DNA of 11,699 nucleotides, from the NCBI GenBank assembly GCA_964451885.1, contig CAYVJW010000048.1:1-11699 (forward strand), written 5' to 3'. The stretch's first letter is position 1. Each line of letters begins with the position of its first letter. This document shows, piece after piece, positions 6,077-11,699 of the stretch. The DNA comes from CAYVJW01 sp964451885 (GTDB taxonomy: Bacteria > Patescibacteriota > Gracilibacteria > UBA4473). The position numbers and the translations under genes are program-made. Below the pieces are notes generated by a model. It was not told the DNA's origin. It did not search any database and saw only the letters and a program-made list of their open reading frames with translations.

Positions 6077-7180
6077 ATGAAACCTGTTCATTATCTCCCA
6101 GTTGACCAAGAGGACATTCATCACGCTCATATCTTGATCGTTGACGATGAACTATCCGGAGTGAAAATCTTGGAAGAAGTACTCATGGAAGAGGGTTTTA
6201 ATAATCTTTTTTCCACCACAGATCCGTTTCGAGTAACAGATCTGTGTATGGAAAATGATTTTGATCTGATTCTACTGGATATTCTCATGCCAAATCTGGA
6301 CGGATTTGGCGTATTGAAACGTCTCTGCGATGCACAAAATCCAACGCCAATTCTAATCATCACAGCAGTTCACGAGCAGGAAACCCGCCTTCGGGGACTA
6401 AAACTCGGTGCGCGTGATTTTATCACCAAGCCCTTCGACACGGAAGAAATGCTCGTTCGAATACACAATCTTCTAGAAGGATCCCTAGCGCAAAAACGCC
6501 TGAGCTCTCACAAAAATCAGCTGGAAAATGCTGTACAAAAAAGAACGGTAGAGCTTCGGGATCGCAATCAACAGCTTTTTGAAACCCAGCGAGAAATCAT
6601 GCGCCGACTAGCTCGGGCTGCCGAATACCGGGACAATGAAACCGGACATCATGTAATACGAATGAGCCACTATTCCCGTCTTCTAGCTATGGAAATCGGC
6701 CTGAACGAGTACAAAGCTGATCTCCTGCTCTACACTGCCCCCATGCATGATGTTGGGAAAATTGGCATCCCGGATGGTATCTTGCTCAAACCCGGAAAAC
6801 TTAATCCGGACGAATGGGAAGTAATGAAACAACATCCAGTTATCGGTCATAAGATTTTATCTGGTCATTCGTCCAAACTACTTCAAACCGCCAGTAATAT
6901 CGCTCTTTCTCACCACGAAAAATGGGACGGAAGCGGTTATCCAAAGAGCCTCGACGGAGAGAATATTCCACTTTTCGGCCGGATCGTAGCAATAGCGGAT
7001 GTCTTCGATGCGCTCACCTCTAAAAGGCCTTACAAGCCAGCTTGGTCTATAGAACAAGCAATTGAGATGATCAAGGAGGAAGGAGGGAAACATTTTGATC
7101 CTCGTCTTACCGAGGCCTTCAAGCAAGTATTTCCGAAGATTTTGAAGACAAAACTTCGATATCAAGACCCAACTAACTGA
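6077..7180 (+). CDS. Receiver-HD-GYP response regulator, probable c-di-GMP phosphodiesterase
   Basis: This 367-aa RpfG-like protein has a short N-terminal extension, a receiver (about 17-135; D68 in LILLDILMPNLDG, T96, K118 in ITKPF), a coiled-coil linker (about 137-178) and an HD-GYP domain (about 180-355). Key residues are present: H191 region (ETGHHVIRMSHYS), the HD pair H224-D225 in APMHDVGKIGIPD, H253 in KQHPVIGH, H279-H280 in LSHHEKWDGSGYP with an intact GYP (287-289), and D308 in VAIADVFDAL. HD-GYP proteins hydrolyse cyclic di-GMP using a di- or tri-metal iron-type centre, so phosphorylation at D68 would tune c-di-GMP levels and hence motility, adhesion or biofilm traits. No GGDEF cyclase is in the window. 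AGAGGA (6061-6066) precedes the ATG. The gene directly follows the rubredoxin, which is noteworthy because HD-GYP centres are iron-dependent and can be redox-sensitive. Confidence 0.94.
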   Translation: MKPVHYLPVDQEDIHHAHILIVDDELSGVKILEEVLMEEGFNNLFSTTDPFRVTDLCMENDFDLILLDILMPNLDGFGVLKRLCDAQNPTPILIITAVHEQETRLRGLKLGARDFITKPFDTEEMLVRIHNLLEGSLAQKRLSSHKNQLENAVQKRTVELRDRNQQLFETQREIMRRLARAAEYRDNETGHHVIRMSHYSRLLAMEIGLNEYKADLLLYTAPMHDVGKIGIPDGILLKPGKLNPDEWEVMKQHPVIGHKILSGHSSKLLQTASNIALSHHEKWDGSGYPKSLDGENIPLFGRIVAIADVFDALTSKRPYKPAWSIEQAIEMIKEEGGKHFDPRLTEAFKQVFPKILKTKLRYQDPTN

Positions 7181-7191
7181 AAGGAAAAAAC

Positions 7192-8115
7192 ATGAACAAG
7201 CAAAATGGATATACCATCCTGGTAATCGATGATGATCAGGTGAACCGGGAAATTTTGAAAGAACAGCTTACGGATGAAGGCTACCAAGTAGTCCTGACCG
7301 AGGATGGTATCAAAGGGATGGAACTGATAAAAGCCAATCCTAAACAATTCGACACGATTCTGTTGGATCGAATGATGCCGAAAATGAACGGCATCGATGT
7401 TCTGCGAAAAATCAAAAAAGACCCGACACTTTCTCATCTTCCAATCGTCATGCAAACAGCAAAGGCAAGCCGAAAAGAAGCACAGGAAGGCATCGAAGCC
7501 GGAGCGCGCTACTATCTGACAAAGCCCTTCACCCGAGACGAAGTACTCGCGATTGTACAAACAACTTTGTACGATTATAAGCAGTATCAAAAACTCCAGG
7601 AAAAAATGCAGGAAGTGCAGCGCCCGCTTCAGATGATGAGACAAGGAACATTTCAATTCCGGACTATGCATGACACACGTGAATTGGCCGCCCATCTCTC
7701 CCACATATGCCCGAATCCAGAAAAGGTCGTTACCGGACTAATGGAACTGCTGATCAATGCCGTAGAACACGGCAACCTTGGTATCACCTACAGGGAAAAG
7801 TCCAAACTTCTCGGAGAAGGCATGATTGAAGAAGAAATTCAACATCGCTTGGAACTCCCAGAAAACAGGAAAAAAATGGCCGAAGCGCATGTCATTCGTA
7901 CGGAAACGGGGATAAAATTTTTGATTCGAGACCGGGGGACAGGATTTGCTTGGGAAAAATACCTTGAACCTGACCCCGATCGCCTCTCTCACCTTCATGG
8001 TAGAGGGATCGCCATGGCTAATAAACTCAGTTTCGATCGATTGGAGTACCTAGGGTGCGGCAATGAAGTGCAAGCAATCGTCATACTACCATCTGAAGAA
8101 AACAACAACGGATAA
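7192..8115 (+). CDS. Receiver fused to RsbW/SpoIIAB-like ATPase domain
   Basis: This 307-aa protein has a receiver (about 7-125; D59 in TILLDRMMPKMNG, T89, K111 in LTKPF), a linker with coiled-coil character (126-150), and a GHKL ATPase domain of the HATPase_c_2 class: N-box MELLINAVEHGN (Asn189), G1 RDRGTGF (246-252) and G2 HLHGRGIAMANKL (267-279). There is no HisKA domain, so it is not an ordinary histidine kinase. RsbW/SpoIIAB-type domains phosphorylate anti-anti-sigma (STAS) proteins on Ser/Thr and bind sigma factors, but a standalone receiver fusion may serve another target. No STAS, PP2C or sigma gene is in the window. AAGGA at 7181-7185 directly follows the stop of the HD-GYP gene. Between the N and G1 boxes lies an insert (about 200-232, including GMIEEEIQHRL). 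Confidence 0.88.
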   Translation: MNKQNGYTILVIDDDQVNREILKEQLTDEGYQVVLTEDGIKGMELIKANPKQFDTILLDRMMPKMNGIDVLRKIKKDPTLSHLPIVMQTAKASRKEAQEGIEAGARYYLTKPFTRDEVLAIVQTTLYDYKQYQKLQEKMQEVQRPLQMMRQGTFQFRTMHDTRELAAHLSHICPNPEKVVTGLMELLINAVEHGNLGITYREKSKLLGEGMIEEEIQHRLELPENRKKMAEAHVIRTETGIKFLIRDRGTGFAWEKYLEPDPDRLSHLHGRGIAMANKLSFDRLEYLGCGNEVQAIVILPSEENNNG

Positions 8116-8165
8116 GATTCCTCCGTCACAACCATTAAACCGAGTAAGCAAGAGGAGACAAGACA

Positions 8166-8837
8166 ATGAGACTGCTTTTTGTAGATGATGACAAACTCCT
8201 AGCCAAAGCCATGAAACGCGGCCTGGAAGCGGAACAATACGCCGTGGACTTGGCGCCAGACGGAGAGGAGGGATTATACTTTGCCAATAACTGTCCCTAC
8301 GACCTGATCCTGCTAGATCGACGGCTACCGGACATGGACGGACTGGAGATTCTTCAAAAAATCCGCCAACAGAAAATTGAGACCCCCGTTATGATGCTGA
8401 CAGGAATGGCAGCAATAACCGAACGAGTAGAAGGCTTTATGCAGGGCGCAGACGATTATCTCGTAAAGCCATTTGCATTTGAAGAACTTCTAGTCCGAAT
8501 CAAATCTCTGATCAGACGGAAAGGAGGAAGATTTATTGAAAATCGGGTAATTCTGAATGACCTGGTTATTGACCTGAACGAGCATTCCGTGGAGTTAGCT
8601 GGCAAGTCCATCTCACTCACCAACAAGGAATTTTCTCTACTGGAGTATCTGCTTCATCAGAAAGGTCGGGTAGTGACCCGTACAGAGCTGGTCGAACACC
8701 TCTATGATGAAACCTTCGATAAAGACAGCAACCTGATAGACGTATTCATCCACAAGCTTCGCCGAAAGTTCGGTCCGGCCGCCAGAATGATTCAAACCAG
8801 GCGGGGAAGAGGGTATATATTCAAGGACGCTACATAG
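8166..8837 (+). CDS. OmpR/PhoB-family response regulator
   Basis: This 223-aa transcription factor has a receiver (D51 in LILLDRRLPDMDG, T79 in MMLTGMA, K101 in DDYLVKPF) followed by a winged-helix Trans_reg_C domain (about 127-220). Landmarks of the latter are SLTNKEFSLLEYLL, then VVTRTELVEHLY, the recognition-helix region SNLIDVFIHKLRRKF, and the wing TRRGRGYIF. Length is normal for the family. AGAGGAG (8151-8157) lies 8 nt before the ATG; a 50-nt gap separates it from the ATPase gene, so it most likely belongs to the same operon. It is the only complete DNA-binding output in the cluster. Proteins of this type bind tandem repeats with about 11-bp spacing, so the repeats at 587-619 in front of the operon are a natural candidate target for autoregulation (inference). 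Confidence 0.95.
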   Translation: MRLLFVDDDKLLAKAMKRGLEAEQYAVDLAPDGEEGLYFANNCPYDLILLDRRLPDMDGLEILQKIRQQKIETPVMMLTGMAAITERVEGFMQGADDYLVKPFAFEELLVRIKSLIRRKGGRFIENRVILNDLVIDLNEHSVELAGKSISLTNKEFSLLEYLLHQKGRVVTRTELVEHLYDETFDKDSNLIDVFIHKLRRKFGPAARMIQTRRGRGYIFKDAT

Positions 8838-8872
8838 CGCCATAAAATAGCCGAGATGTATCATCTTACTTG

Positions 8873-8900
8873 GGAGCATTGGCCTTTGTGCCAATGCTCC
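8873..8900. terminator. Hairpin terminator between convergent genes
   Basis: GGAGCATTGGC (8873-8883) and GCCAATGCTCC (8890-8900) form a perfect 11-bp stem with a CTTTGT loop, 35 nt after the OmpR-family stop. The following tract (TGATTTAAG) is only weakly T-rich, so intrinsic termination may be partial. The site lies between convergent genes and could serve both strands. Confidence 0.7.
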
Positions 8901-8924
8901 TGATTTAAGTAATTATTCATTCTT

Positions 8925-9953
8925 TCATTTTTTCCCCTGCACCGCCACCATCGACATTGTCTTCCTTCTCCCAAGACTTATCTGCTTCAACTGCCTTCTC
9001 AATCTGGCATTTGTCATAAGGACCAATTGCTGAGGAGAAATTTCCATTTCTATATGTAGATGGCCTTTATGGATTAAAGCATCTACACTTATCCCCTTCT
9101 TTTTTCCCCATCGCTCTGCCCAGCGATGCATTTCTCTTGATTGGCTATTAAGAGCAAGATCAACAGCCAACCCATACTGATGTAAAGAATTAGGAATCCC
9201 TTTTTTTCTATCAGGGATACAACGCCAATGTCCAGTATATATTTTGCAATGCTCCTCTCTGGTTCGAACCGAATCATTAATCCTCTGTCCTGGGAATGTC
9301 CTTATTAACTCCGCCATAAATTCCAAAAAAACGGTCTGCATGAGAGGAAGCCTTTTTTCCACATGTGGATATTTATATACAGCTCCACTCCGGATAATAT
9401 TTAAAAATTCATATTTTTTTAGAAGCGTTTCATTTATAGCACGTATTGTATCTCCAGTTAAAGCCTGATTTCTTTCATTTAATTTAAAACCGGAAAAAGA
9501 AAGCAGATTAAACTGTCGCTTAAAAACTAATAATTGTTGCTCTGTGCGATCTCCAAACATAGAATCCAAATCCCCCAAATATAAACCTAATTCGCTCAGT
9601 CTCTCCTGCAAAGCCAATACTGCAGAACTATGATTTCCTTTTTGCAATCCTTCCTTAAGCGAAACCGGAACAACAGATGATACTCTTCCTCCCTCCGCAG
9701 GCTTTTTCTTTTTTGGCAAACTATCAATAGGAGAAGAATCTTCCAACAATTTTCCATTCTCAATAATAAGCCTATCTATATGAGCACCCACTTTTTCTAT
9801 AACAAAAGAAAGCTCCGAACTCACCTCTTCAAGTGAAGGATTAAATGTATATGGATAAACTTCCTTAGGAGCACTAATTTGTCCGGGAAAAAATATACCT
9901 AAGCAAGTTACCCATTGAATCAACGAACGCCTGGAACACGACAGTCTTTCCAT
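8925..9953 (-). CDS. Exported M15 (VanY-like) peptidase with peptidoglycan-binding domain
   Basis: This 342-aa cell-wall enzyme has an N-terminal export signal (about 1-28). The start CSRRSLIQW has a twin-Arg that loosely resembles a Tat signal, but a Sec signal is equally possible. A low-complexity linker with KKKK (81-84) follows, then a peptidoglycan-binding domain type 1 (about 104-175; AVLALQERLSELGLYLGDLD, FGDRTEQQLLVFKRQF) and an M15 D,D-/L,D-carboxypeptidase-type domain (about 200-310). Zinc ligands are H258 and D265 in SLHQYGLAVDL and H300 in GHLHIEME. Such enzymes trim stem peptides or cross-links in peptidoglycan. There is no Shine-Dalgarno before the ATG, but a strong promoter lies 40-70 nt upstream. 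The gene is convergent with the signalling operon and probably independent of it. Cys236 and Cys245 might form a disulfide outside the cytoplasm. Exact cleavage specificity cannot be told. Confidence 0.88.
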   Translation of the reverse strand: MERLSCSRRSLIQWVTCLGIFFPGQISAPKEVYPYTFNPSLEEVSSELSFVIEKVGAHIDRLIIENGKLLEDSSPIDSLPKKKKPAEGGRVSSVVPVSLKEGLQKGNHSSAVLALQERLSELGLYLGDLDSMFGDRTEQQLLVFKRQFNLLSFSGFKLNERNQALTGDTIRAINETLLKKYEFLNIIRSGAVYKYPHVEKRLPLMQTVFLEFMAELIRTFPGQRINDSVRTREEHCKIYTGHWRCIPDRKKGIPNSLHQYGLAVDLALNSQSREMHRWAERWGKKKGISVDALIHKGHLHIEMEISPQQLVLMTNARLRRQLKQISLGRRKTMSMVAVQGKK

Positions 9954-9996
9954 CTATTATTGAATAAAATAATTTCATGAAAGCGTTTTTTTTGAT

Positions 9997-10024
9997 ATTA
10001 TAGCTATTTTTTCAGTTTTGTAAA
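9997..10024 (-). promoter_or_regulatory. Sigma70-type promoter of the M15 peptidase
   Basis: On the minus strand TTTACA (10024 to 10019) and TATAAT (10002 to 9997) are separated by 16 bp: 5/6 and 6/6 against the consensus. Transcription would begin near 9990, giving a leader of about 37 nt. The region between this promoter and the lemA terminator shows nothing else of note. Confidence 0.7.
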
Positions 10025-10126
10025 GATGTTTTGTAAATAAAATCCATAAATACAGTCATTCACTGTTTTATGGAATAAATCACAGATGTCAACATAATTA
10101 ACAACACTGCTACACCACCACATAAA

Positions 10127-10153
10127 AAAACTGAAGACAAAGTCTTCAGTTTT
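10127..10153 (-). terminator. Intrinsic terminator of the lemA operon
   Basis: ACTGAAGAC (10130-10138), loop AAA and GTCTTCAGT (10142-10150) form a perfect 9-bp stem, extended by A/T pairs to 12. On the minus strand the stem is followed by a run of seven T. It lies about 40 nt past the lemA stop. The plus-strand side has only a short T-run. Confidence 0.88.
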
Positions 10154-10191
10154 CTCACTTTATTCATAATTCTTTATTCTAAATTCCAATC

Positions 10192-10779
10192 CTAAAACTC
10201 CACCTTCGGAGATTCCTTCGCTTTTTCTGCAGTTACCTCAAACAAATTTGCTTTCTCAAAATCAAAAAATCCAGCAACAAAATTCGTTGGAAACTTACGA
10301 ATATAAATATTATAAATCTTAACTGTCTCATTATATTTTTTTCTCTCTACAGAAATCCTGTTTTCTGTTCCTTCAAGCTGGGCTTGAAGTTCAAGAAAAT
10401 TTTGATTTGCCTTTAAATCAGGATACTTTTCTACTACAACCATCAAACGACTAAGAGCCGAACTGAGTCCAACTTGAGAAGATTGAAATTGCGCAAAAGC
10501 TTGTGCATCCTTCATGTTAATATTAGTACGGGTAGCTTTACTCCGTGCTTCAATCACAGCCTGAAGCGTTTCTTTCTCATGCTCAGCATATCCCTTAACT
10601 GTCGCTACCAAGTTTGGTATCAGATCAAAACGCCGTTGGTACTGATTTTCCACCTGACTCCAAGCCGCTTGTACTCCCTCATCTTTAGTCACCATAGTGT
10701 TATATTTCCCAACCAAACTAAAAAGGAAAATAACCAACACTCCCCCTATCGCCAACCAGATAATTGTAGATTTTTTCAT
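10192..10779 (-). CDS. lemA: LemA family protein
   Basis: This 195-aa protein has a short N-terminal tail, one membrane segment (about 7-25) and a helical-bundle domain. Family signatures are clear: GVQAAWSQVENQYQRRFDLI (35-54), PNLVATVKGYAEHEK (55-69), LEGTENRISVERKKYNE (135-151) and RKFPTNFVAGFFDF (161-174). LemA proteins are membrane-anchored with unknown biochemical role and very often sit beside a TPM-domain protein, as here. It is the last gene of a minus-strand set (TPM protein, unknown protein, LemA) and is followed by a clear terminator. There is no Shine-Dalgarno before the start. The length is normal for the family. Confidence 0.96.
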   Translation of the reverse strand: MKKSTIIWLAIGGVLVIFLFSLVGKYNTMVTKDEGVQAAWSQVENQYQRRFDLIPNLVATVKGYAEHEKETLQAVIEARSKATRTNINMKDAQAFAQFQSSQVGLSSALSRLMVVVEKYPDLKANQNFLELQAQLEGTENRISVERKKYNETVKIYNIYIRKFPTNFVAGFFDFEKANLFEVTAEKAKESPKVEF

Positions 10780-10830
10780 GAATAATTAAGTAGTAAGTAG
10801 TTAGTATTAAATAATAAGAAAGAAAAAATA

Positions 10831-11475
10831 TTAAATTTTCAATTGATTAATCTTCTCCATCAACTCCCTCATTTCATCATTTATGTGCTGTATTATACCG
10901 GTTACTTCATCTTTTCCAAAATCAGTCTTCTTTCTCTCATGTTCATACAACTTCTTGAACACACTAAGCTTCACATCATATGCCTTTTCCGCATTTTTCA
11001 AATCTTCAAGCAAACCGCCTCCTTTCTTCAAATTTTTCAAAAACAAAGACCCTTCCAACAAAATCACAAAAGCCGGCAAAATAAACGTTAAAAACTTTCG
11101 TCTTTTCGATGCCCGCAGGTATTGCTCACGCAGATAAATTAATTTATTTCGAAGCTCAAACTCCAGCTTAAATCGCACATGCTTCTTATCGACTTTCATC
11201 CCAGAAAAATAATCCTCCCCCTCCAAAACTTCTGAATTATCTTTAATATGTAAAAAATCAAGTGGAAAAACATCCACCCCATGAACAACATCATCCTCCA
11301 ACAAAAGAATAAAATGCTCCTCACTCAATAATTTTCTCGTTTCTTCCAACACCCGATAATCCACTTTCTTTAAAACAAAGACCGTAATCTCTGTGTGATA
11401 ACAAGTGTATTTAAGAATAGACAAAATATTTTTGCCTAACACCACTTTGATTTTTTCGATTTTCTTTAAATCCAT
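10831..11475 (-). CDS. Nucleotidyltransferase-like protein of unknown function
   Basis: This 214-aa protein lies between the TPM-domain gene and lemA, 51 nt upstream of lemA. The middle part (VHGVDVFPLDFLHIKDNSEV, then GEDYF and ELRNKLIYLREQYLRA) resembles proteins I recall as distant nucleotidyltransferase-fold members, which read 'FPLE-[FW]-L-x-I' followed by 'LYGED' and 'ELRxKLxxLRxxYL'. The canonical GS...D.D catalytic motif of nucleotidyltransferases is not apparent in the N-terminal half (residues 1-65), so activity is doubtful. A hydrophobic stretch at 128-147 (FLTFILPAFVILLEGSLFLK) may be a membrane helix or a buried one. The C-terminus (155-212) is highly charged and helical. There is no Shine-Dalgarno. 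Co-transcription with lemA and the TPM gene suggests a role linked to that envelope-associated pair. Confidence 0.75.
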   Translation of the reverse strand: MDLKKIEKIKVVLGKNILSILKYTCYHTEITVFVLKKVDYRVLEETRKLLSEEHFILLLEDDVVHGVDVFPLDFLHIKDNSEVLEGEDYFSGMKVDKKHVRFKLEFELRNKLIYLREQYLRASKRRKFLTFILPAFVILLEGSLFLKNLKKGGGLLEDLKNAEKAYDVKLSVFKKLYEHERKKTDFGKDEVTGIIQHINDEMRELMEKINQLKI

Positions 11476-11484
11476 AATAGTAAT

Positions 11485-11521
11485 TTTAAGGAATTATTAA
11501 ATTATTACAATAATTCTTAAA
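11485..11521. repeat. AT-rich inverted repeat between TPM and nucleotidyltransferase-like genes
   Basis: TTTAAGGAATTATT (11485-11498) and AATAATTCTTAAA (11509-11521) are complementary except for one bulged G, with a 10-nt loop. In RNA from the minus strand it would form a stem of about 13 bp just upstream of the start of the middle gene, where it could affect translation or mRNA stability. It lacks a following T-run, so termination is unlikely. Confidence 0.45.
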
Positions 11522-11531
11522 TGACAATTGC

Positions 11532-11699
11532 TCACCAACTCCCCCCCGCTCCACCACCCCCAAAACTCCCCCCTCCGAAACCACCAAACCCTGCCCCCCC
11601 AAATCCCCCACCCGAACTCCATCCTCCCCCACCATAAAAACCCCCACCTCCCCCTGGCCTGGAAAGCAGAACAACCAATAAAAAAAATGCTATAAAAAC
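11532..11699 (-). CDS. TPM-domain (YgcG-like) protein, C-terminal end only
   Basis: The minus-strand frame is open from the right edge to TGA at 11534-11532, giving the last 55 residues. They begin with a membrane segment (VFIAFFLLVVLL) then SRP, followed by a Gly-rich tail with Phe, Tyr, Trp and Ser ending GGGSFGGGGAGGSW. This tail after a last membrane helix is the standard C-terminus of TPM-domain (TPM_phosphatase, YgcG-like) membrane proteins. Location upstream of lemA matches the well-known TPM/lemA pairing. The TPM domain itself would lie beyond the window. The tail is coded largely by GGG and GGA, producing the C-runs seen on the plus strand at 11541-11652. A reading frame in another phase at 11486-11674 is a shadow. 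Confidence 0.88.
   Translation of the reverse strand, partial: VFIAFFLLVVLLSRPGGGGGFYGGGGWSSGGGFGGAGFGGFGGGSFGGGGAGGSW

Noticed and set aside
7162..7704. A 180-codon minus-strand open frame antisense to the receiver-ATPase and HD-GYP end
   Set aside because: It is antisense to a firmly assigned gene, its product is of low complexity with many Phe/His/Leu and no known motif, and no SD or promoter is seen. It is a shadow.
10780..10812. Short tandem-like repeats (AAGTAGTAAGTAGTTAGTA) between lemA and its upstream gene
   Set aside because: It is a short, imperfect, low-complexity run without a clear unit number or structure.
11541..11652. C-rich runs on the plus strand as a G-quadruplex or regulatory element
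   Set aside because: They are fully explained by Gly codons (GGG, GGA) in the TPM tail on the minus strand; no separate function is supported.
11486..11674. A 62-codon Gly/Val-rich minus-strand frame at the right end
   Set aside because: It is an out-of-phase reading of the Gly-rich TPM C-terminus, which ends in the expected GGAGGSW in the correct frame.
1..11699. CRISPR arrays, tRNA/rRNA genes, insertion sequences or phage genes
   Set aside because: I read both strands and saw no spaced direct-repeat array, no tRNA cloverleaf, no transposase motif and no terminal inverted repeats of mobile-element type.

Overview
The window holds a compact plus-strand signalling cluster (795-8837) flanked by minus-strand genes. 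The organism cannot be named from the sequence. It is bacterial and uses the standard code (UGA is a stop at 1650-1652, and Trp is UGG), with moderate-to-low GC. The lemA / TPM pair, the secreted M15 peptidase and the small compact genes would fit several lineages, including Patescibacteria-like (CPR) genomes, but this is only a guess.

Region 1 (1-794): the N-terminal part of a minus-strand response regulator runs off the left edge. It is followed by a 439-bp AT-rich divergent intergenic region with three 11-bp-phased direct repeats (587-619), typical in form of an OmpR/PhoB-class operator, and an odd T8A7 inverted-repeat element at 688-719.

Region 2 (795-8837): nine tightly packed plus-strand genes, almost certainly one operon. 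In order they are a soluble histidine kinase without a sensor domain, an unrecognised 44-aa protein overlapping both neighbours by 4 nt, an 863-aa membrane CHASE-PAS-PAS histidine kinase whose first PAS domain looks like the heme domain of FixL, a CheY-like single receiver, a receiver-kinase with a variant H-box, a 54-aa rubredoxin with an unusual CX4C first metal site, a receiver-HD-GYP protein (probable c-di-GMP phosphodiesterase), a receiver fused to an RsbW/SpoIIAB-like ATPase domain, and an OmpR-family DNA-binding regulator. A strong hairpin follows at 8873-8900. The logical reading is an oxygen/redox-responsive phosphorelay. The CHASE/heme-PAS kinase receives input, soluble kinases and receivers distribute phosphate, and three outputs follow: c-di-GMP hydrolysis, a partner-switch-type ATPase, and transcription. 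A rubredoxin is embedded as a possible redox partner. No GGDEF, Hpt, sigma factor or anti-anti-sigma gene is visible.

Region 3 (8925-9953): a convergent minus-strand exported M15 (VanY-like) peptidase with a peptidoglycan-binding domain and a good sigma70-type promoter.

Region 4 (10127-11699): a minus-strand set transcribed as TPM-domain protein (C-terminus only), a nucleotidyltransferase-like unknown, then LemA, closed by a clear terminator at 10127-10153.

All eight plus-strand genes that do not rely on overlap coupling have a good Shine-Dalgarno sequence. None of the four minus-strand starts does. This contrast may mean the signalling cluster has a different history from its surroundings.
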